Counted from the stretch's first letter, positions 1 through 8,787 are shown. The stretch is DNA of 64,000 nt from Phaeobacter piscinae (GCF_002407245.1 NZ_CP010681.1:682001-746000), one strand, 5' to 3'. Numbers and translations: made by a program. The notes: generated from the sequence alone by a model not told the origin.

Positions 1-1
1 G

Positions 2-1735
2 TTCACCGGCCGCCTGATCCGCGGTGTCAAGAACGGCCCAAGCCCGCAGTGGCTGCAGGACCGGCTGAGCGCCATCGGCCTGCGCCCGATCTCGACCTTG
101 GTGGATATCACCAACTATTTCACCTTCGATCAGAACCGTCCACTGCATGTGTTCGATGCAGCAAAAGTAGCTGGCAATCTGCGGGTTCACCGCGCCGCTG
201 GTGACGAGACGCTGACGGCGCTGGATGAGAAGGATTACACCCTCTCCGAGGGTCAGATGGTAATTTCTGATGACAATGGCGCAGAAAGCATTGCCGGTAT
301 CATGGGCGGGGCTGCGACGGGCTGCACCGAGGACACCACAGATGTATTTCTGGAGAGTGCTTTCTGGGACCATGTTCAGATCGCGACTACGGGCCGTGCG
401 CTCAAGATCAACTCTGACGCGCGCTACCGGTTTGAACGGGGCGTTGACCCTGAATACACGCGTGATGGGCTGGATCATGCCACCCGGATGATCCTTGATC
501 TCTGCGGTGGTGAGCCGTCGAATGTGGTGACCGCCGGCGCCGTGCCAGACCATGCGCGGGCCTATAAGTTGGATCCGGAGCGGGTTCAGTCGCTGGTCGG
601 CATGGATATCCCGGAATCCGAACAACGCCAGACATTGACGCGGCTCGGCTTCCGCTTGGAAGGCAATATGGCCCATGTTCCCAGCTGGCGTCCCGATGTG
701 ATGGGGGAGGCCGATCTGGTTGAGGAAGTGGCGCGGATTGCCTCTCTGACAAAGCTGGAAGGCAAGCCTTTGCCGCGGCTGACCGATGGTGTGCCAGCGC
801 CGGTGATGACACCGCAACAACGCCGCCAGCAGATTGCACGTCGGACCTGTGCCAGCCTCGGCTACAATGAGGTGGTGAGCTACACGTTCACCGACAAGGC
901 CTCTGCGGCGCTGTTCGGCGGTGGCGATGATGCCACCATGCTGGCCAATCCGATTTCGTCGGAGATGTCGCATATGCGTCCTGCGCTGCTCCCGGGTCTT
1001 TTGCAGGCTGCGGCGCGCAATCAGGCGCGGGGCTTCATGGATCTGGCATTGTTCGAGGCAGGTCCTGCGTTCCACGGCGGCGAGCCGGGTGAGCAGCATA
1101 ACCTGATTTCTGGCCTGCTGGTTGGACGGACCGGTCCCAAGGATGTGCACGGTGCCAGCCGCGCGGTCGACACCTTTGATGCCAAGGCTGATATTGAGGC
1201 GGTTCTGGCGGCGATCGGCGCCCCTGCCAAGGTTCAGATCCTGCGCGGGGCACAGTCCTGGTGGCATCCGGGACGGCACGGCAAGATCTGTCTCGGCCCG
1301 AAGAAGGTGCTGGGTGTCTTTGGTGAATTGCACCCCAAGGTGCTGAGCGAAATGGGCATCAAAGGGTCCGCCGTGGCCTTTACCATCTGGCCCGATGAGG
1401 TGCCGATGCCGCGCAAATCCGGCGCCAACCGGGGTGCATTGGTCCAAAGCGATCTGCAGGCGGTTGAGCGTGACTTTGCCTTTGTCGTGACGGATGATGT
1501 CGAGGCGCTGACCTTGGTCAACGCAGCGGCTGGCGCGGATAAGGTCCTGATTGACGATGTGCGTGTGTTCGACGAATTCATCGGTGGCAGTCTGGGTGAG
1601 GGCAGCAAATCGCTGGCCATCACCGTGCGGTTGCAACCGACCGACAAGACCCTGACCGAAAAGGACATCGAAGCGGTCAGCGCCAAAATCGTGGCCAAGG
1701 TCACAAAGGCGACCGGCGGTACATTGCGCGGATAA
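2..1735 (+). CDS. pheT: Phenylalanyl-tRNA synthetase beta subunit (3' part, cut by window start)
   Basis: The frame is open from base 2, so the gene starts before the window; 577 C-terminal residues are present of the roughly 800 usual for the family. PheT pairs with PheS in the cytoplasm to charge tRNA-Phe. The B3/B4 region with YRFERGVDP, the B5 region (RPDVMGEADLVEEVARI), a catalytic-like core domain and the C-terminal ferredoxin-fold anticodon-binding domain (about the last 95 residues, from AVERDFAFVV) appear in the expected order. A strong hairpin terminator lies about 45 bases past the stop. pheS is expected upstream, outside the window. Confidence 0.97.
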   Translation, partial: FTGRLIRGVKNGPSPQWLQDRLSAIGLRPISTLVDITNYFTFDQNRPLHVFDAAKVAGNLRVHRAAGDETLTALDEKDYTLSEGQMVISDDNGAESIAGIMGGAATGCTEDTTDVFLESAFWDHVQIATTGRALKINSDARYRFERGVDPEYTRDGLDHATRMILDLCGGEPSNVVTAGAVPDHARAYKLDPERVQSLVGMDIPESEQRQTLTRLGFRLEGNMAHVPSWRPDVMGEADLVEEVARIASLTKLEGKPLPRLTDGVPAPVMTPQQRRQQIARRTCASLGYNEVVSYTFTDKASAALFGGGDDATMLANPISSEMSHMRPALLPGLLQAAARNQARGFMDLALFEAGPAFHGGEPGEQHNLISGLLVGRTGPKDVHGASRAVDTFDAKADIEAVLAAIGAPAKVQILRGAQSWWHPGRHGKICLGPKKVLGVFGELHPKVLSEMGIKGSAVAFTIWPDEVPMPRKSGANRGALVQSDLQAVERDFAFVVTDDVEALTLVNAAAGADKVLIDDVRVFDEFIGGSLGEGSKSLAITVRLQPTDKTLTEKDIEAVSAKIVAKVTKATGGTLRG

Positions 1736-1778
1736 TTGCGACTGAGGGCAATTGGTCCGATCCGACCGTATGACTTGG

Positions 1779-1807
1779 AAAACGCGCCCGGTTTCGGGCG
1801 CGTTTTT
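1779..1807. terminator. Bidirectional Rho-independent terminator
   Basis: A perfect 12-bp stem (AAAACGCGCCCG with CGGGCGCGTTTT) closes a GTTT loop and ends in a T run on the plus strand and, by symmetry, on the minus strand. It sits between the convergent ends of pheT and the LysR gene and abuts the LysR stop codon, so it can serve both. Confidence 0.9.
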
Positions 1808-2684
1808 ATATATGGCCGAGGAAGTCAGCGAGCAGATCGAAGACCAGCCGGATTTTCCGGCTGGTGTGCAGTTCCCGATGGGTGGTCAGCCAGATCGGGA
1901 AGGTGATTGGTGCCAGACCGGGCAACAGACGTTCGATCCCGGGGGTCGGATCTGCGACAGCTGTCATCATCGGACAGATGCCAAACCCCTGTTTGACCAA
2001 CTCCCAGGAGGCAAGACCGCTGGTGGAACTGACCCGAAAGTTCTGCGCTGTCAGGTGGATGCCGAGTGGGGCCATGAACTCAATCGACCGCTCGAGATCG
2101 GCGAAACCCACAAAATCATGATGCGACATCTCTTCGGCTGATTGCGGGCGGCCCCGGCGCTCCAGATAATTGGTGGCAGCGTAGAAATGGGCGTGTGACT
2201 CTCTGACCAGACGGGCAATCAGCTCGGGCTGATCCGGGCGCACGTGGCGGATGGCGATATCCGCCTCGCGCCGCATCAGATCGCGAATGTCATTTGCAGC
2301 CACCACATCAATCGTCAGCCGTGGCGCGCGTTGTCTCAGCTGGTGGAGAACCGGTGGCAGCACATAGGCCGACATCACGTCGCTTGCGGTTATTCGGACC
2401 GTGCCCTCAATAGCTTGCGCCTGCCCAGTGGCGGCGAGCGACAGTGCCTCAGCGGCTTCTCCCATTTTGCGGCTGTGGCTCAGCAGGTCATGTCCGGCCG
2501 AGGTTAGCGCGAGACCGCGCCCCAATCGTTCGAACAGCAGAACTCCGAGGTCTGCCTCAAGCGCTGCAACCTGTCGCGACAGGGTTGGTTGGGTCAGGCC
2601 CAGTTTGCGCGCCCCTGCAGACAAAGAGCCTGTCTCAGCAGTCGCCAAAAAGGCGCGAATGTGGTTCCAGTCCGGATCATCCAT
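1806..2684 (-). CDS. LysR family transcriptional regulator
   Basis: A 292-residue protein with the LysR layout: N-terminal winged helix-turn-helix (about residues 5-62, with LTQPTLSRQVAALE as recognition region) and a C-terminal effector-binding domain. The length is typical. It is divergent from a SAM methyltransferase gene 87 bp away, and a perfect inverted repeat (CAGCAAT-TT-ATTGCTG, 2714-2729) lies between them, which suggests it regulates that gene and itself. The effector cannot be read from the sequence. Confidence 0.93.
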   Translation of the reverse strand: MDDPDWNHIRAFLATAETGSLSAGARKLGLTQPTLSRQVAALEADLGVLLFERLGRGLALTSAGHDLLSHSRKMGEAAEALSLAATGQAQAIEGTVRITASDVMSAYVLPPVLHQLRQRAPRLTIDVVAANDIRDLMRREADIAIRHVRPDQPELIARLVRESHAHFYAATNYLERRGRPQSAEEMSHHDFVGFADLERSIEFMAPLGIHLTAQNFRVSSTSGLASWELVKQGFGICPMMTAVADPTPGIERLLPGLAPITFPIWLTTHRELHTSRKIRLVFDLLADFLGHI

Positions 2685-2713
2685 GCGGAAATGTATAGCA
2701 CCCTTGCGAATTT

Positions 2714-2729
2714 CAGCAATTTATTGCTG
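2714..2729. promoter_or_regulatory. Candidate LysR operator
   Basis: Perfect inverted repeat with 7-bp arms CAGCAAT/ATTGCTG around TT, lying in the 87-bp gap between the divergent LysR and methyltransferase genes. LysR proteins usually bind dyads of this kind in divergent promoters. The assignment is by position only. Confidence 0.55.
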
Positions 2730-2771
2730 GTTCCTGTATGGGTAAACCACTCTCATTCAAGGAGAAGACTG

Positions 2772-3407
2772 ATGACAGCCGACGCGCGCTTCTGGAACCG
2801 GATAGCCCCAAGATACGCCAAATCAAAGATCAGGGACGAAGCCGCCTATCAATACACATTGGAGCGGACCAGATCCTATCTCACGGCGGCGGATCATGCG
2901 TTGGAAATCGGCTGTGGGACCGGGTCGACGGCAATCGCACTGTCAGATGCAGTTGGAAGGATCACCGCAACCGATCTGTCGGATGCCATGCTTGATATTG
3001 GCCGCGACAGGGCTGCCGAGGCGGGAGCCGATAATATTCGGTTTGAGCAATGCGCCGATGATGGGTTGCCCGCTGGACCGTTTGACGCCGTGATGGCCTT
3101 CAACCTGTTGCATCTGGTGCCGGATTTGGACGCTGCGCTTTCGTCGGTTGCAGAGCGCCTGCCCAGTGGCAAGTTATTCATCTCCAAGACGCCCTGTCTG
3201 GGTGAGGCACGGGGCAGCTTCAAATATTGGATGTTCCTGACCGTGATCCCGCTTATGCGGCTGGTTGGACAGGCCCCGAGCAACGTGCGTTTCCTCAGCG
3301 TGGCAGATCTGGAGGGCGCGGTTGAACAGGCAGGGTTCGAGATCGTTGAGACCGGAAATTATCCGGCGTCCACCCCCGGTCGCTACTTGGTGGCAAGGCG
3401 TCGTTAA
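2772..3407 (+). CDS. Class I SAM-dependent methyltransferase
   Basis: A 211-residue protein. The SAM-binding motif I is clear (EIGCGTG, residues 45-51), followed by the acidic motif II region (ITATDLSDAMLDI) and a motif of the type FDAVMAFNLLHLV, as in UbiE/Methyltransf_11 proteins. The ATG at 2772 is chosen because AAGGAGAAG sits just upstream; the frame is open further upstream but would run back into the LysR gene. The substrate is unknown. The partner regulator is the divergent LysR gene. Confidence 0.88.
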   Translation: MTADARFWNRIAPRYAKSKIRDEAAYQYTLERTRSYLTAADHALEIGCGTGSTAIALSDAVGRITATDLSDAMLDIGRDRAAEAGADNIRFEQCADDGLPAGPFDAVMAFNLLHLVPDLDAALSSVAERLPSGKLFISKTPCLGEARGSFKYWMFLTVIPLMRLVGQAPSNVRFLSVADLEGAVEQAGFEIVETGNYPASTPGRYLVARRR

Positions 3408-3571
3408 TCCCGGCGCTGGACGAAGGTCCTCGGCTGGTGAATACTCCGCCTGCTTGCCGACCGGGTTTTCTGTCCGGTTCAATGGCATCCATCAATGAGC
3501 GACCTTAGCAGTGAGGCGGATTCGACGGCGTGGCCGCGCCTGCCCGTTGCTGGCGCAGGAAAGGACATTTC

Positions 3572-4021
3572 GTGACGTTGAGCATATATCTCTCAGGTGA
3601 AATTCACACCGATTGGCGCGATCAGATCATCGCCGGGGCCAAGGATCTGGATGTGCAGTTCAGCAGCCCCGTGACCGATCATGACGCCAGCGACGATTGC
3701 GGTGTTGCCATTCTGGGGGCGGAGCCGAACAAATTCTGGCATGATCACAAGGGCGCCAAGATCAACGCGATCCGGACCCGCAAGGGGATCGAAGAGGCCG
3801 ATATCGTCGTGGTGCGATTTGGTGAAAAGTATAAACAGTGGAACGCGGCTTTTGATGCCGGTTATGCGGCCGCGCTTGGTAAATCGTTGATCGTGCTGTC
3901 ACAGGATGAGCATCAGCATGCCTTGAAAGAGGTTCATGCGGTCGCACTGGCCGTGGCGAAGGAGCCAGCGCAAGTTGTCGAAATCCTGCGCTACGTGCTG
4001 AAGGGGAGCCTGCCTGCGTGA
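3572..4021 (+). CDS. YtoQ family protein (nucleoside 2-deoxyribosyltransferase-like fold)
   Basis: A 149-residue protein starting at GTG, preceded by AGGAAAGGA. The opening residues LSIYLSGEIHTDWR, the GAEPNKFWHDHKGAKINAIR stretch and EADIVVVRFGEKYKQWNAAFDAGYA (read here as separate blocks) match the YtoQ family, whose function is not established; the fold resembles nucleoside deoxyribosyltransferases. It is followed by a GNAT gene that starts within its stop codon, so the two are probably co-translated. Confidence 0.85.
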   Translation: MTLSIYLSGEIHTDWRDQIIAGAKDLDVQFSSPVTDHDASDDCGVAILGAEPNKFWHDHKGAKINAIRTRKGIEEADIVVVRFGEKYKQWNAAFDAGYAAALGKSLIVLSQDEHQHALKEVHAVALAVAKEPAQVVEILRYVLKGSLPA

Positions 4022-4545
4022 CAGGTCCAACTCTGACGACGGACCGCCTGCGTCTGCGACCGCACCAGCTGGATGATTTCGAGGCGCTGCTGGCGCTGTG
4101 GATGGATCCTGTGGTGGTGCGTCACACAATCGGTCGCCCAGCCAGCCGCGAAGAAACCTGGACCCGGTTGTTGCGCTACATCGGTCACTGGCAGGCCCTT
4201 GGCTTTGGCTATTGGGCGGTGACGCTGCAAGAGGACGGGCGCTATATCGGGGCGGCAGGGTTTGCGGATTATCACCGTGACATTGATCCACCGATTGGCG
4301 CGGTACCGGAGGCTGGTTGGGCCCTTATGCCTGCAGCCCACGGGAAAGGGTTGGCAACAGAGGCGGTTGACCGGATGCATCGATGGGCTGCGGAGGCCAC
4401 GCAATGGGAGCGTACCTGCTGTCTTCTGGACCCAGAAAATGCAGCTTCGGTAAAAGTTGCCAAGAAACTTGGGTATCAGCCCAGCCACGATGCGCTTTAT
4501 CGTGGGGAGCCGACTTTGGTGATGACGCGCACGATCACGCGTTGA
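4018..4545 (+). CDS. GNAT family N-acetyltransferase (RimJ/RimL type)
   Basis: A 175-residue acetyl-CoA-dependent acetyltransferase. It begins LTTDRLRLRPHQLDDFEALL, as RimJ/RimL-like proteins do, and carries the acetyl-CoA pyrophosphate loop HGKGLATEA and the C-terminal ENAASVKVAKKLGY block. The GTG start overlaps the ytoQ-like stop codon by four bases (GTGA), indicating translational coupling. The acceptor could be a protein N-terminus or a small molecule; it cannot be decided here. Confidence 0.9.
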   Translation: MTGPTLTTDRLRLRPHQLDDFEALLALWMDPVVVRHTIGRPASREETWTRLLRYIGHWQALGFGYWAVTLQEDGRYIGAAGFADYHRDIDPPIGAVPEAGWALMPAAHGKGLATEAVDRMHRWAAEATQWERTCCLLDPENAASVKVAKKLGYQPSHDALYRGEPTLVMTRTITR

Positions 4546-4560
4546 CCGATGTGACGAATA

Positions 4561-4590
4561 AGCCGCCCCACAGATCTGGCGGGGCGGCTG
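4561..4590. terminator. Hairpin between convergent genes
   Basis: Nine-bp perfect stem AGCCGCCCC/GGGGCGGCT with an 11-base loop, between the convergent ends of the GNAT and mscS genes. T tracts are short on both sides, so termination strength is uncertain. Confidence 0.6.
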
Positions 4591-4598
4591 TTGCCGGA

Positions 4599-5405
4599 TC
4601 AGGCCTCTTTCTTGATTTCGACGCTATGGGGATAGGGGATTGAGATCCCCTTGTCGTCGAAGGCTTCCTTGACCGCTTGCGTCATTGCGAATTTCAGCTC
4701 CCAATAGTCGGCCGCCTCGCACCACAGGCGCGCTGTCAGATCGACCGAACTGTCGCCGAGATTGGTAACCCGCACCCAAGGGGCGGGATCTGCCATGACA
4801 CGCGCATCTGTGTTCGCGAGATCCAGGATGATCTCTTTGGCCGCGTCTGCGCTGTCGCCGTAGTCGATGCCGAATACCATATCAACGCGACGCGTATCAT
4901 GCGCCGAGTAGTTGGTGATGATCGCGCCCCAGGCCTGGCCATTGGGGATGATGATCTGAACGTTGTCAGGTGTCACCAGCTCCGTCACGAAAAGGTTGAG
5001 ATCCACCACTGTTCCCGAGGTGCCGCCAATATCAACGTATTGGCCCAGCTTATAGGGGCGGAACATGACCAGCATCACCCCGGCAGCCAGATCGCTCAGT
5101 GTGCCCTGCAGGGCCAGACCAATGGCAAGCGTTGCAGCGCCGAGCATTGCAACCAGGCTGGTGGCTTCGATCCCGAATATGCCCAGAACGGCGACCAGCA
5201 CGATGGCCAGCAGCACCCAACGCACTGCGCTGGCGGCAAAGTTGCCGAGTGTTTGGTCAAGGTGCGGGGTGGCGTTGATGCGACGACGTACTGCACCGCT
5301 GATCACACCGGCTGCGATCCAGCCCACAACCAGTACGACCAACGCTTTGGCTGCGCTGATGAGCAGGGGCCAAAGGGCACCCAGCTGTTCAATCCATTGT
5401 TCCAT
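4599..5405 (-). CDS. Small-conductance mechanosensitive channel, MscS family
   Basis: A 268-residue inner-membrane protein with the MscS core: hydrophobic helices at about residues 12-34 and 55-80, a glycine/alanine-rich pore helix around residues 85-115 (AMLGAATLAIGLALQGTLSD), then the beta domain and a soluble C-terminal part. It opens under membrane tension to release solutes during hypo-osmotic shock. It lies 129 bp downstream of mscL on the same strand, so two osmotic safety valves are encoded together. Confidence 0.94.
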   Translation of the reverse strand: MEQWIEQLGALWPLLISAAKALVVLVVGWIAAGVISGAVRRRINATPHLDQTLGNFAASAVRWVLLAIVLVAVLGIFGIEATSLVAMLGAATLAIGLALQGTLSDLAAGVMLVMFRPYKLGQYVDIGGTSGTVVDLNLFVTELVTPDNVQIIIPNGQAWGAIITNYSAHDTRRVDMVFGIDYGDSADAAKEIILDLANTDARVMADPAPWVRVTNLGDSSVDLTARLWCEAADYWELKFAMTQAVKEAFDDKGISIPYPHSVEIKKEA

Positions 5406-5534
5406 AGTGTTGTTTGGTCCTTGTCACGATCTCATAGAAATACCCATCACCGGCTACAGGAGGACGCCGGTGTGTTCGCTGCGGGCATAGGCGGACCCGG
5501 CAGGGCTGTCACCCGCGGATTACACTGCAGCAGA

Positions 5535-5969
5535 TCAACGTTTCAGGGAGTCGCGGATTTCCAACAGCACATCCAGTTCGGTTGGGCCAGCGGGGGCCTC
5601 CTCGGCCGGGGCGGTGTCCTCCTGCTTGAAGGTGGCGTCTTTAAGCCGATTGACATAGCGCACGAGCATGAACACCACGAAAGCAATGATCAGGAAATTA
5701 ATGACGGCCATCAAAAAGGCGCCGTGGGCGAACACGGCGGCCCCGGCTTCGCGCGCGGCTTCCAAAGTGGCACCATCCGGCACATCCCCCGCCAATACGA
5801 GATAGGAGTTGGTGTAATCGACACCGCCGGTAAAGACACCGATAATCGGATTGATCAGATCGCTGACCATGCTCTTTACGATTGCCGTAAAGGCTGCGCC
5901 GATGATGATACCCACCGCCATATCCATCACATTGCCCTTAGCAATGAAGGCTCTAAATTCCTGAAGCAT
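5535..5969 (-). CDS. mscL: Large-conductance mechanosensitive channel
   Basis: A 144-residue protein, normal for MscL. The N-terminal block [20 protein letters not shown] leads into the first pore helix with [19 protein letters not shown]; a periplasmic loop and a second helix ([20 protein letters not shown]) follow, then a charged cytoplasmic helix. The ATG at 5969 is chosen because family members start exactly with the FRAF block; an open upstream stretch is not conserved-looking. It acts as a pentamer in the inner membrane and releases solutes on extreme tension. Confidence 0.96.
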   Translation of the reverse strand: MLQEFRAFIAKGNVMDMAVGIIIGAAFTAIVKSMVSDLINPIIGVFTGGVDYTNSYLVLAGDVPDGATLEAAREAGAAVFAHGAFLMAVINFLIIAFVVFMLVRYVNRLKDATFKQEDTAPAEEAPAGPTELDVLLEIRDSLKR

Positions 5970-6076
5970 GCTACTTGTCCCCGTTAACGAACCACTTTGT
6001 TCTTGAGCAGTTGTGCGCGTACAACCGCGCGCTGCGTGTCCGCAGTCTAGTCCGGTTTTTGCGGCCAAGGCTATTG

Positions 6077-6167
6077 ATTTTGCGTTGGAAATTCGAGGGG
6101 GTGGTGCGTTGAACCACTGGTGGAGGCGCTGCTGGTTGTGCCCATCGCCACATTCTCAACGCAAAAT
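6077..6167. repeat. Perfect 11-bp inverted repeat, arms 69 bp apart
   Basis: ATTTTGCGTTG at 6077-6087 is matched exactly by CAACGCAAAAT at 6157-6167. The spacer holds a smaller GTGGT/ACCAC hairpin. It lies 209 bp upstream of the RTX/Hint start codon; it could be an operator pair, a structured RNA or the ends of a 91-bp miniature element. No function is shown. Confidence 0.6.
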
Positions 6168-6232
6168 GGACTTGCGCTGACCCCAGACTGGTCCCGCGTC
6201 GGGCGTCTTTGCAGGTTAATTGTTCCGTAAGA

Positions 6233-6291
6233 GATGTGTTGTGACCTGTTCGCACATGGGCTGGTCGCGTCATGGGACGAAACAACACATC
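6233..6291 (+). promoter_or_regulatory. Candidate structured leader of the RTX/Hint gene
   Basis: GATGTGTTGT (6233-6242) pairs perfectly with ACAACACATC (6282-6291). Inside it TTCG (6249-6252) pairs with CGAA (6278-6281), so the stem extends to 14 bp with a 6-base bulge on one side. It ends 85 bases before the ATG, where a 5' leader is expected. Confidence 0.5.
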
Positions 6292-6376
6292 GGGCGGCTC
6301 CGTCAGATGAGGCGGCGGCGAAGTGTCCGCAGGCTTTTTTGCGGGGTGAGTGTTAGGCACGAGGTAGACGCGAGAC

Positions 6377-8734
6377 ATGGCCACTCTTGACAATGCGATC
6401 TGGTTGACCGGTGCCAATGGTGCTGCGCAGAACGGTTCAACAACGCTTAGCGACGGCGGCAATTCCACGGTCGTGACCGGGACATTCACGCCGGGCAGCT
6501 GGGACAGCTCGCAAAGCGGCTACCAGGTGTCCGATTTCGGTGCCTTTGGTGTCAGCGAGCCGATTACCGCAAGCTATGGTTTCTCCAACCCGGTGAGCGA
6601 TTTGCGGTTTGAACTGCAGCATGTGAATTCCAACGGCAGCTCCCATGACGACAAATTCACCCTGCGGGTTCTGGATGCCAGCGGCGTTCTGATCCCTGCG
6701 GCACAGGTCGTTGCGGGACTGACCGGCGTGACCCACCATCAGGTGACGATCAATGCTGACGGGACAGTCTCCATCGAAGGGGAGGGCAGCACAGCTGCCA
6801 ATATCGGCGTCGCGATTGACGGGCCGATTTCGCAGCTGGATGTGACTTTTGACAATGGCAGCGATGCGCCGATCTCCGGTGGTGCCGGGCTGTCGGACTT
6901 CACCTTCTCCATTCCGCCCGCACTCGACTATGTCGTGGAAGGCACGGATGCAGGCGAGAGGATTGATATCGATTATCTGGGCGACCCCGAAGGGGATCGT
7001 GTCGACAGCGGGGATGCAGCTGACGGCTCTCAGGATGATGTGATCGTGGCCGGGGGTGGCGACGATACAGTTCTGGCCGGTGAGGGGGACGACTTCGTTG
7101 ATGCCGGTGCGGGTGATGATTCCGTCGACGGTGGCGCCGGCGACGACACGCTCTCTGGCGGTGGCGGACGTGACCTGCTGCAAGGCGGCGTCGGCAATGA
7201 CCTGCTGCAAGGCGGCCGCGGCGGTGACACGCTTGAGGGGGGCGCCGGGCGCGACACGCTGGAAGGCGGTGGCGGCAACGATTCACTAAGCAGTGGCGAC
7301 GACAACGATCTTCTCTTGGGCGGCGATGGCGACGACACCATCACCGCAGGCTACGGCGATGACACGCTTTATGGTGGGGACGGCAATGATCGGCTCGAAG
7401 GGCTTTATGGCAATGATCTGATCTATGCCGGTGACGGCGACGACCATGTCTTTGGCCGTGACCAGGATGACCTGATCTATGGCGAAGATGGCAATGACAC
7501 GCTGATCGGCAGCATGGGAACGGATACCGTCTGGGGCGGTGCTGGGAACGATATTCTGGCGGGCAGCCAGGGCAATGATGAGATCCACGGCGGCGATGGT
7601 GACGATCTGGCCTTCATCGGTGTCTATGAGGATTCCGATCGCATTTTCCTCGACGATGGCAATGATTTTCTGGACGGAAGCTCCGCCGGATCATCCTTCT
7701 ACGGGGAAGGCGGTCGCGGCGACGATGTGATGAACAGTGGCGTTGGCAATGACACGCTGCTGGGGGGCGAGGGATATGACCGGCTGAGCGGCGGCGCGGG
7801 TGGTGACTCGCTTGATGGCGGCAGCGAAGATGACATCATCGAAGGCGGCAGCGGGGCTGATACGCTGATCGGCGGAACTGGCGCTGACAGCCTATACGGT
7901 GACGACGATCGGGATTTCTTTGTTGGTGGGGCCGGAGACGTCGTTGATGGCGGCGAAGGTGGCGATGACTATGACCGCCTGGATATCAGTGAGCTGCGCG
8001 CGCTGGGCGACACGCGTGTGGTCTACACCAGTGCCGACCGGGAAGACGGACGGGTTGAGGTCCGAAATGATCAGGGGGACTTTGTCAGCAGGCTGACGTT
8101 CTCCAATATCGAAGAGGTCATTCCCTGTTTCACCCCGGGCAGCCTCGTTTTGACCCCCGGTGGCGCAGTGCCGGTGGAAGCGCTTGAGGTGGGCGACCGG
8201 GTGGTGACGCGCGATGGCGGACCGCAGACCTTGCGCTGGACCGCGCGCCGGATCGTGACCAACAACGATCTTGCACGGCGCCCGCAGTTCCAACCCATCC
8301 TCATCGAAGCAGGTGCGCTGGGTTCTGATGGTGGCGAACCTGTGCCGAACCGGGATCTGATGGTGTCACCGCAGCATCGGATGTTGCTGACCGGAAGCCG
8401 CGCCGAATTGCTGTTCGGGTCAAATGAGGTGTTGGTGGCGGCGGTGCATCTGCTCAATGATCGCGATATCCGTCGTGCGCGGACAATGGACGTAACATAC
8501 ATCCATCTGCTGTTTGATCAGCATGAAATTATCTGTGTGGATGGCGCCTGGAGCGAGAGCTTCCAGCCGGGCGATCTGACGCTGTCGGGTATGGATGCGG
8601 CCCAGCGGTCCGAATTGTGCCATCTGTTCCCGGAGCTGGAGAGCATGGGGCGCGCATTCCCAACGGCGCGGCGTTCTCTGCGCAGCCACGAGGCACGTGT
8701 GCTGTTGTCCTCAGGCCGCGGCAATATCAGGTAA
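6377..8734 (+). CDS. Secreted RTX (GGxGxD repeat) protein with C-terminal Hint domain
   Basis: A 785-residue acidic protein. Residues 1 to about 185 form an uncharacterised beta-rich domain. About residues 200-550 hold many calcium-binding RTX nonapeptides (GGDGDDTI, GGAGNDIL and variants), a hallmark of type I secretion substrates. Residues 584 to about 725 form a Hint_2-type (hedgehog/intein-like) domain beginning with Cys584 in CFTPGSLVLTPGG and including VSPQHRMLLTG. No Sec signal peptide is seen. Hint domains of this class are common at the C-terminus of roseobacter RTX proteins and may self-cleave; processing is inferred, not shown. No type I exporter is adjacent. Confidence 0.9.
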   Translation: MATLDNAIWLTGANGAAQNGSTTLSDGGNSTVVTGTFTPGSWDSSQSGYQVSDFGAFGVSEPITASYGFSNPVSDLRFELQHVNSNGSSHDDKFTLRVLDASGVLIPAAQVVAGLTGVTHHQVTINADGTVSIEGEGSTAANIGVAIDGPISQLDVTFDNGSDAPISGGAGLSDFTFSIPPALDYVVEGTDAGERIDIDYLGDPEGDRVDSGDAADGSQDDVIVAGGGDDTVLAGEGDDFVDAGAGDDSVDGGAGDDTLSGGGGRDLLQGGVGNDLLQGGRGGDTLEGGAGRDTLEGGGGNDSLSSGDDNDLLLGGDGDDTITAGYGDDTLYGGDGNDRLEGLYGNDLIYAGDGDDHVFGRDQDDLIYGEDGNDTLIGSMGTDTVWGGAGNDILAGSQGNDEIHGGDGDDLAFIGVYEDSDRIFLDDGNDFLDGSSAGSSFYGEGGRGDDVMNSGVGNDTLLGGEGYDRLSGGAGGDSLDGGSEDDIIEGGSGADTLIGGTGADSLYGDDDRDFFVGGAGDVVDGGEGGDDYDRLDISELRALGDTRVVYTSADREDGRVEVRNDQGDFVSRLTFSNIEEVIPCFTPGSLVLTPGGAVPVEALEVGDRVVTRDGGPQTLRWTARRIVTNNDLARRPQFQPILIEAGALGSDGGEPVPNRDLMVSPQHRMLLTGSRAELLFGSNEVLVAAVHLLNDRDIRRARTMDVTYIHLLFDQHEIICVDGAWSESFQPGDLTLSGMDAAQRSELCHLFPELESMGRAFPTARRSLRSHEARVLLSSGRGNIR

Positions 8735-8753
8735 GACCCCAATAGGAGAGGAG

Positions 8754-8780
8754 GACCCGGCCACTATTCGCAGCCGGGTC
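8754..8780. terminator. Rho-independent terminator between convergent genes
   Basis: Perfect 8-bp stem GACCCGGC/GCCGGGTC with an 11-base loop, followed by GATTTCGTT. It lies between the ends of the RTX/Hint gene and the alanine symporter gene. Confidence 0.7.
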
Positions 8781-8787
8781 GATTTCG

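Larger units (their letters stand above)
5970..6376. other. 407-bp gene-free region between mscL and the RTX/Hint gene
   Basis: No convincing gene is seen. The region should hold both divergent promoters. It carries several inverted repeats: a perfect 11-bp pair at 6077-6087/6157-6167, a perfect 10-bp pair at 6233-6242/6282-6291, a GTGGT/ACCAC hairpin at 6101-6117 and a CCGCA/TGCGG hairpin at 6327-6344 with a T6 run in its loop. These are listed separately. Confidence 0.7.

Noticed and set aside
1752..2141. Plus-strand frame after pheT
   Set aside because: It lies across the pheT terminator and opposite the LysR coding sequence, with no recognisable features.
6077..6167. Insertion sequence remnant
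   Set aside because: No transposase fragment and no flanking duplication visible; reported only as an inverted repeat.
5971..6489. Minus-strand frame of 172 codons upstream of the RTX gene
   Set aside because: It runs into the RTX coding region, shows no family features and no ribosome site; the stretch is better read as regulatory.
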